From Catellatospora sp. TT07R-123 (GTDB lineage Bacteria > Actinomycetota > Actinomycetes > Mycobacteriales > Micromonosporaceae), in assembly GCF_018327705.1 (NCBI RefSeq), contig NZ_BNEM01000001.1, positions 3,968,001 through 4,032,000 of the forward strand: DNA of 64,000 nt, given 5' to 3'. The position numbers and the translations under genes are program-made. Below are positions 59,596 to 64,000 of the stretch, piece after piece (position 1 is the stretch's first letter; every line of letters starts with the position of its first letter). The notes beneath the pieces are model-generated. The model worked only from the letters and a program-made list of their open reading frames with translations. It made no database searches and had not been told where the DNA came from.

Positions 59596-60156
59596 TCACC
59601 GCGACGGAGAGGCGCTCACCCGCGGCTTCGGGGCGGTCGGCGCGCTGTCGCCGAGGACCAGCAAGGTCGCCACCAGGACCCCGGTCAGCGCCAGCGCGAC
59701 ACCGGTGGCACCGCAGATCAGCCCGGTCAGCGCCGTCCCCGATCCGGTGAGCCTCGCCTGGCCGCCCGCGGCGGCGGCCCGGATCTGCCGCCGGGCCAGC
59801 AGGCCCAGCACGATCCCGGCCGCGCCCAGCAGCACCGACAGCACGGTGAAGGCGCCCGCGACGAGCGCGCCCCAGCCGGCCTGGCTGCCGACCAGGCCCA
59901 GGCACCACACCACGAGCGACACCAGCACCGAGCCGATCCCCGTCACCAGCGCGCCGATGCCCACGCCGGAGACGCTCGACGGCGCGGGCAGCACGGCCAC
60001 CGCGTACGGCGTGCCGGGCACCGGCTCCACGCGCACCGGGGCCGGGTAGGCCACCGGGGCCGGGCCTGCGGGCGGCGGTGGGGTCCACTGCGGCTGCGGC
60101 TGCGGCACCGGCTGCGGCGCGGGCCACTGCGGGAACGGGGGCGGCTGCTGACTCAC
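59596..60156 (-). CDS. DUF4190-type membrane protein
   Basis: A 186-residue protein. The Pro/Gln/Trp-rich N-terminus (about 1-60) is probably cytoplasmic. Two to three hydrophobic segments follow (VGIGALVTGIGSVLVSLVVW, TVLSVLLGAAGIVLGLLARR, ALALTGVLVATLLVL). GIVLGLLARRQIRAA with a following Gly-rich segment is the DUF4190 pattern. The GTG start is chosen because the Pro-rich region begins there. Function unknown. Confidence 0.72.
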   Translation of the reverse strand: MSQQPPPFPQWPAPQPVPQPQPQWTPPPPAGPAPVAYPAPVRVEPVPGTPYAVAVLPAPSSVSGVGIGALVTGIGSVLVSLVVWCLGLVGSQAGWGALVAGAFTVLSVLLGAAGIVLGLLARRQIRAAAAGGQARLTGSGTALTGLICGATGVALALTGVLVATLLVLGDSAPTAPKPRVSASPSR

Positions 60157-60191
60157 ACCCGCGATCCTGCCATGGCGCGGCCCGGCCCGTC

Positions 60192-60542
60192 TCAGTCGAC
60201 CGTGGGCGGGTAGTCCTGGCGCCCGAACCGGACCCCGCGCAGCACCAGCAGCACCGTCAGCGCCAGCGCGCTCACCGCCGCCAGGACGATGCCGGTCCAG
60301 GCCAGCCGCTCGGCCCAGCGCACCCGGCCCGCCCCGGTGCGCCACCCCTGGCCCTCGCGCAGTTCGGCGCGGGCCTGCCGGGCCAGCGCCAGGGCGATGG
60401 TGCCCGGCACCATGCCGCCCAGGGCCAGGCCGGTCACCACGGCCAGCAGGCCGAGCCCGAACGCCGCGGTGGCCTTGCTGTCGGCGACCGGCTCGGGGTC
60501 GGCCGGATCCCGGCCGGAGAAAGCGATCGTGGCGTCACCCAT
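60192..60542 (-). CDS. small two-helix membrane protein, DUF4190-like
   Basis: A 116-residue protein with two hydrophobic helices (AAFGLGLLAVVTGLALGGMV and LAWTGIVLAAVSALALTVLL) separated by RQARAELREGQGWRTGAGR, resembling its neighbour. The start codon ATG 60542 lies inside one arm of a 16-bp inverted repeat. A start at 60584 would include both arms in the gene. It is transcribed in the same direction as rpoC, directly after it. Confidence 0.65.
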   Translation of the reverse strand: MGDATIAFSGRDPADPEPVADSKATAAFGLGLLAVVTGLALGGMVPGTIALALARQARAELREGQGWRTGAGRVRWAERLAWTGIVLAAVSALALTVLLVLRGVRFGRQDYPPTVD

Positions 60543-60575
60543 GCCGTTTCTAACGACACGGGTGACGCCACGATC
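60525..60575 (-). repeat. 16-bp inverted repeat covering a start codon
   Basis: GATCGTGGCGTCACCC (60525-60540) is perfectly complementary to 60560-60575 across a 19-nt loop. The ATG of the DUF4190-like gene (60540-60542) sits at the base of the loop side. In RNA this would hide the first codons. It could be a translational switch or part of rpoC termination. Confidence 0.7.
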
Positions 60576-60593
60576 ACCGTTCATTCAGTTGAG

Positions 60594-60611
60594 GGCCCGG
60601 GAAACCGGGCC
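60594..60611 (-). terminator. rpoC terminator hairpin
   Basis: GGCCCGG and CCGGGCC closed by a GAAA tetraloop lie 10 nt after the rpoC stop. Confidence 0.7.
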
Positions 60612-60621
60612 GACGCCCTCG

Positions 60622-64000
<3,379 letters not shown>

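Overview
The window is about 64 kb of very GC-rich actinobacterial chromosome. GTG starts, ATGA/GTGA stop-start overlaps and leaderless promoters are frequent. The mix of actinobacterial families (EspC-like plus DUF1023 pair, MmpS-like proteins, DUF4190 proteins, NnaR, zinc-binding S4, S14 and L36) suggests Actinomycetota, most likely Micromonosporaceae. The family-level call is inference, because no rRNA is present.

Layout. 1-14.7 kb is cell-wall and housekeeping: alr (3' end), an alpha/beta hydrolase and tsaE on the + strand, then a DUF559 nuclease-like gene, nnr and acpS on the - strand, an amidohydrolase, an EspC/DUF1023 pair, glmS, two MmpS-like genes, glmM, rpsI and rplM. 15-25.4 kb is a nitrate/nitrite assimilation island: narK, a nitroreductase, a marR gene, a toxin-antitoxin pair, a 1.08-kb nirB leader region, nirB-nirD-nnaR and two unknown genes. 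25.5-31.8 kb is thiamine synthesis: thiO-thiS-thiG-thiE-thiD-thiC with short overlaps under a TPP riboswitch, plus a second thiE and a zinc-ribbon gene. 31.9-36.9 kb holds an ABC-F ATPase, an RsmC-like methyltransferase, a membrane-anchored low-complexity protein and truA. 37-59 kb is the ribosomal super-cluster read leftwards (str: rpsL-rpsG-fusA-tuf; S10; spc; secY-adk-map; infA-rpmJ-rpsM-rpsK-rpsD-rpoA-rplQ). Two DUF4190-type membrane proteins and the 3' part of rpoC finish the window.

The least explained feature is a dispersed 64-bp palindromic element present five times (2127, 3204, 25420, 31860, 40990). Each copy has two inverted arms of about 21 bp separated by exactly 22 nt. Arm changes are compensated across the stem, and each copy lies within about 65 nt of a stop codon. 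Two copies bracket the DUF559 gene at the point where the alr-hydrolase-tsaE block is inverted relative to nnr.

Other signals worth attention are perfect DnaA boxes near 3.19 and 6.86 kb, a palindromic overlapping -10 serving acpS and the amidohydrolase, palindromes over the glmS and marR promoters, hairpins ahead of nirB, and a 24-nt sequence shared by the S10 and str operon leaders. No tRNA, rRNA, CRISPR array, insertion sequence or prophage was seen.
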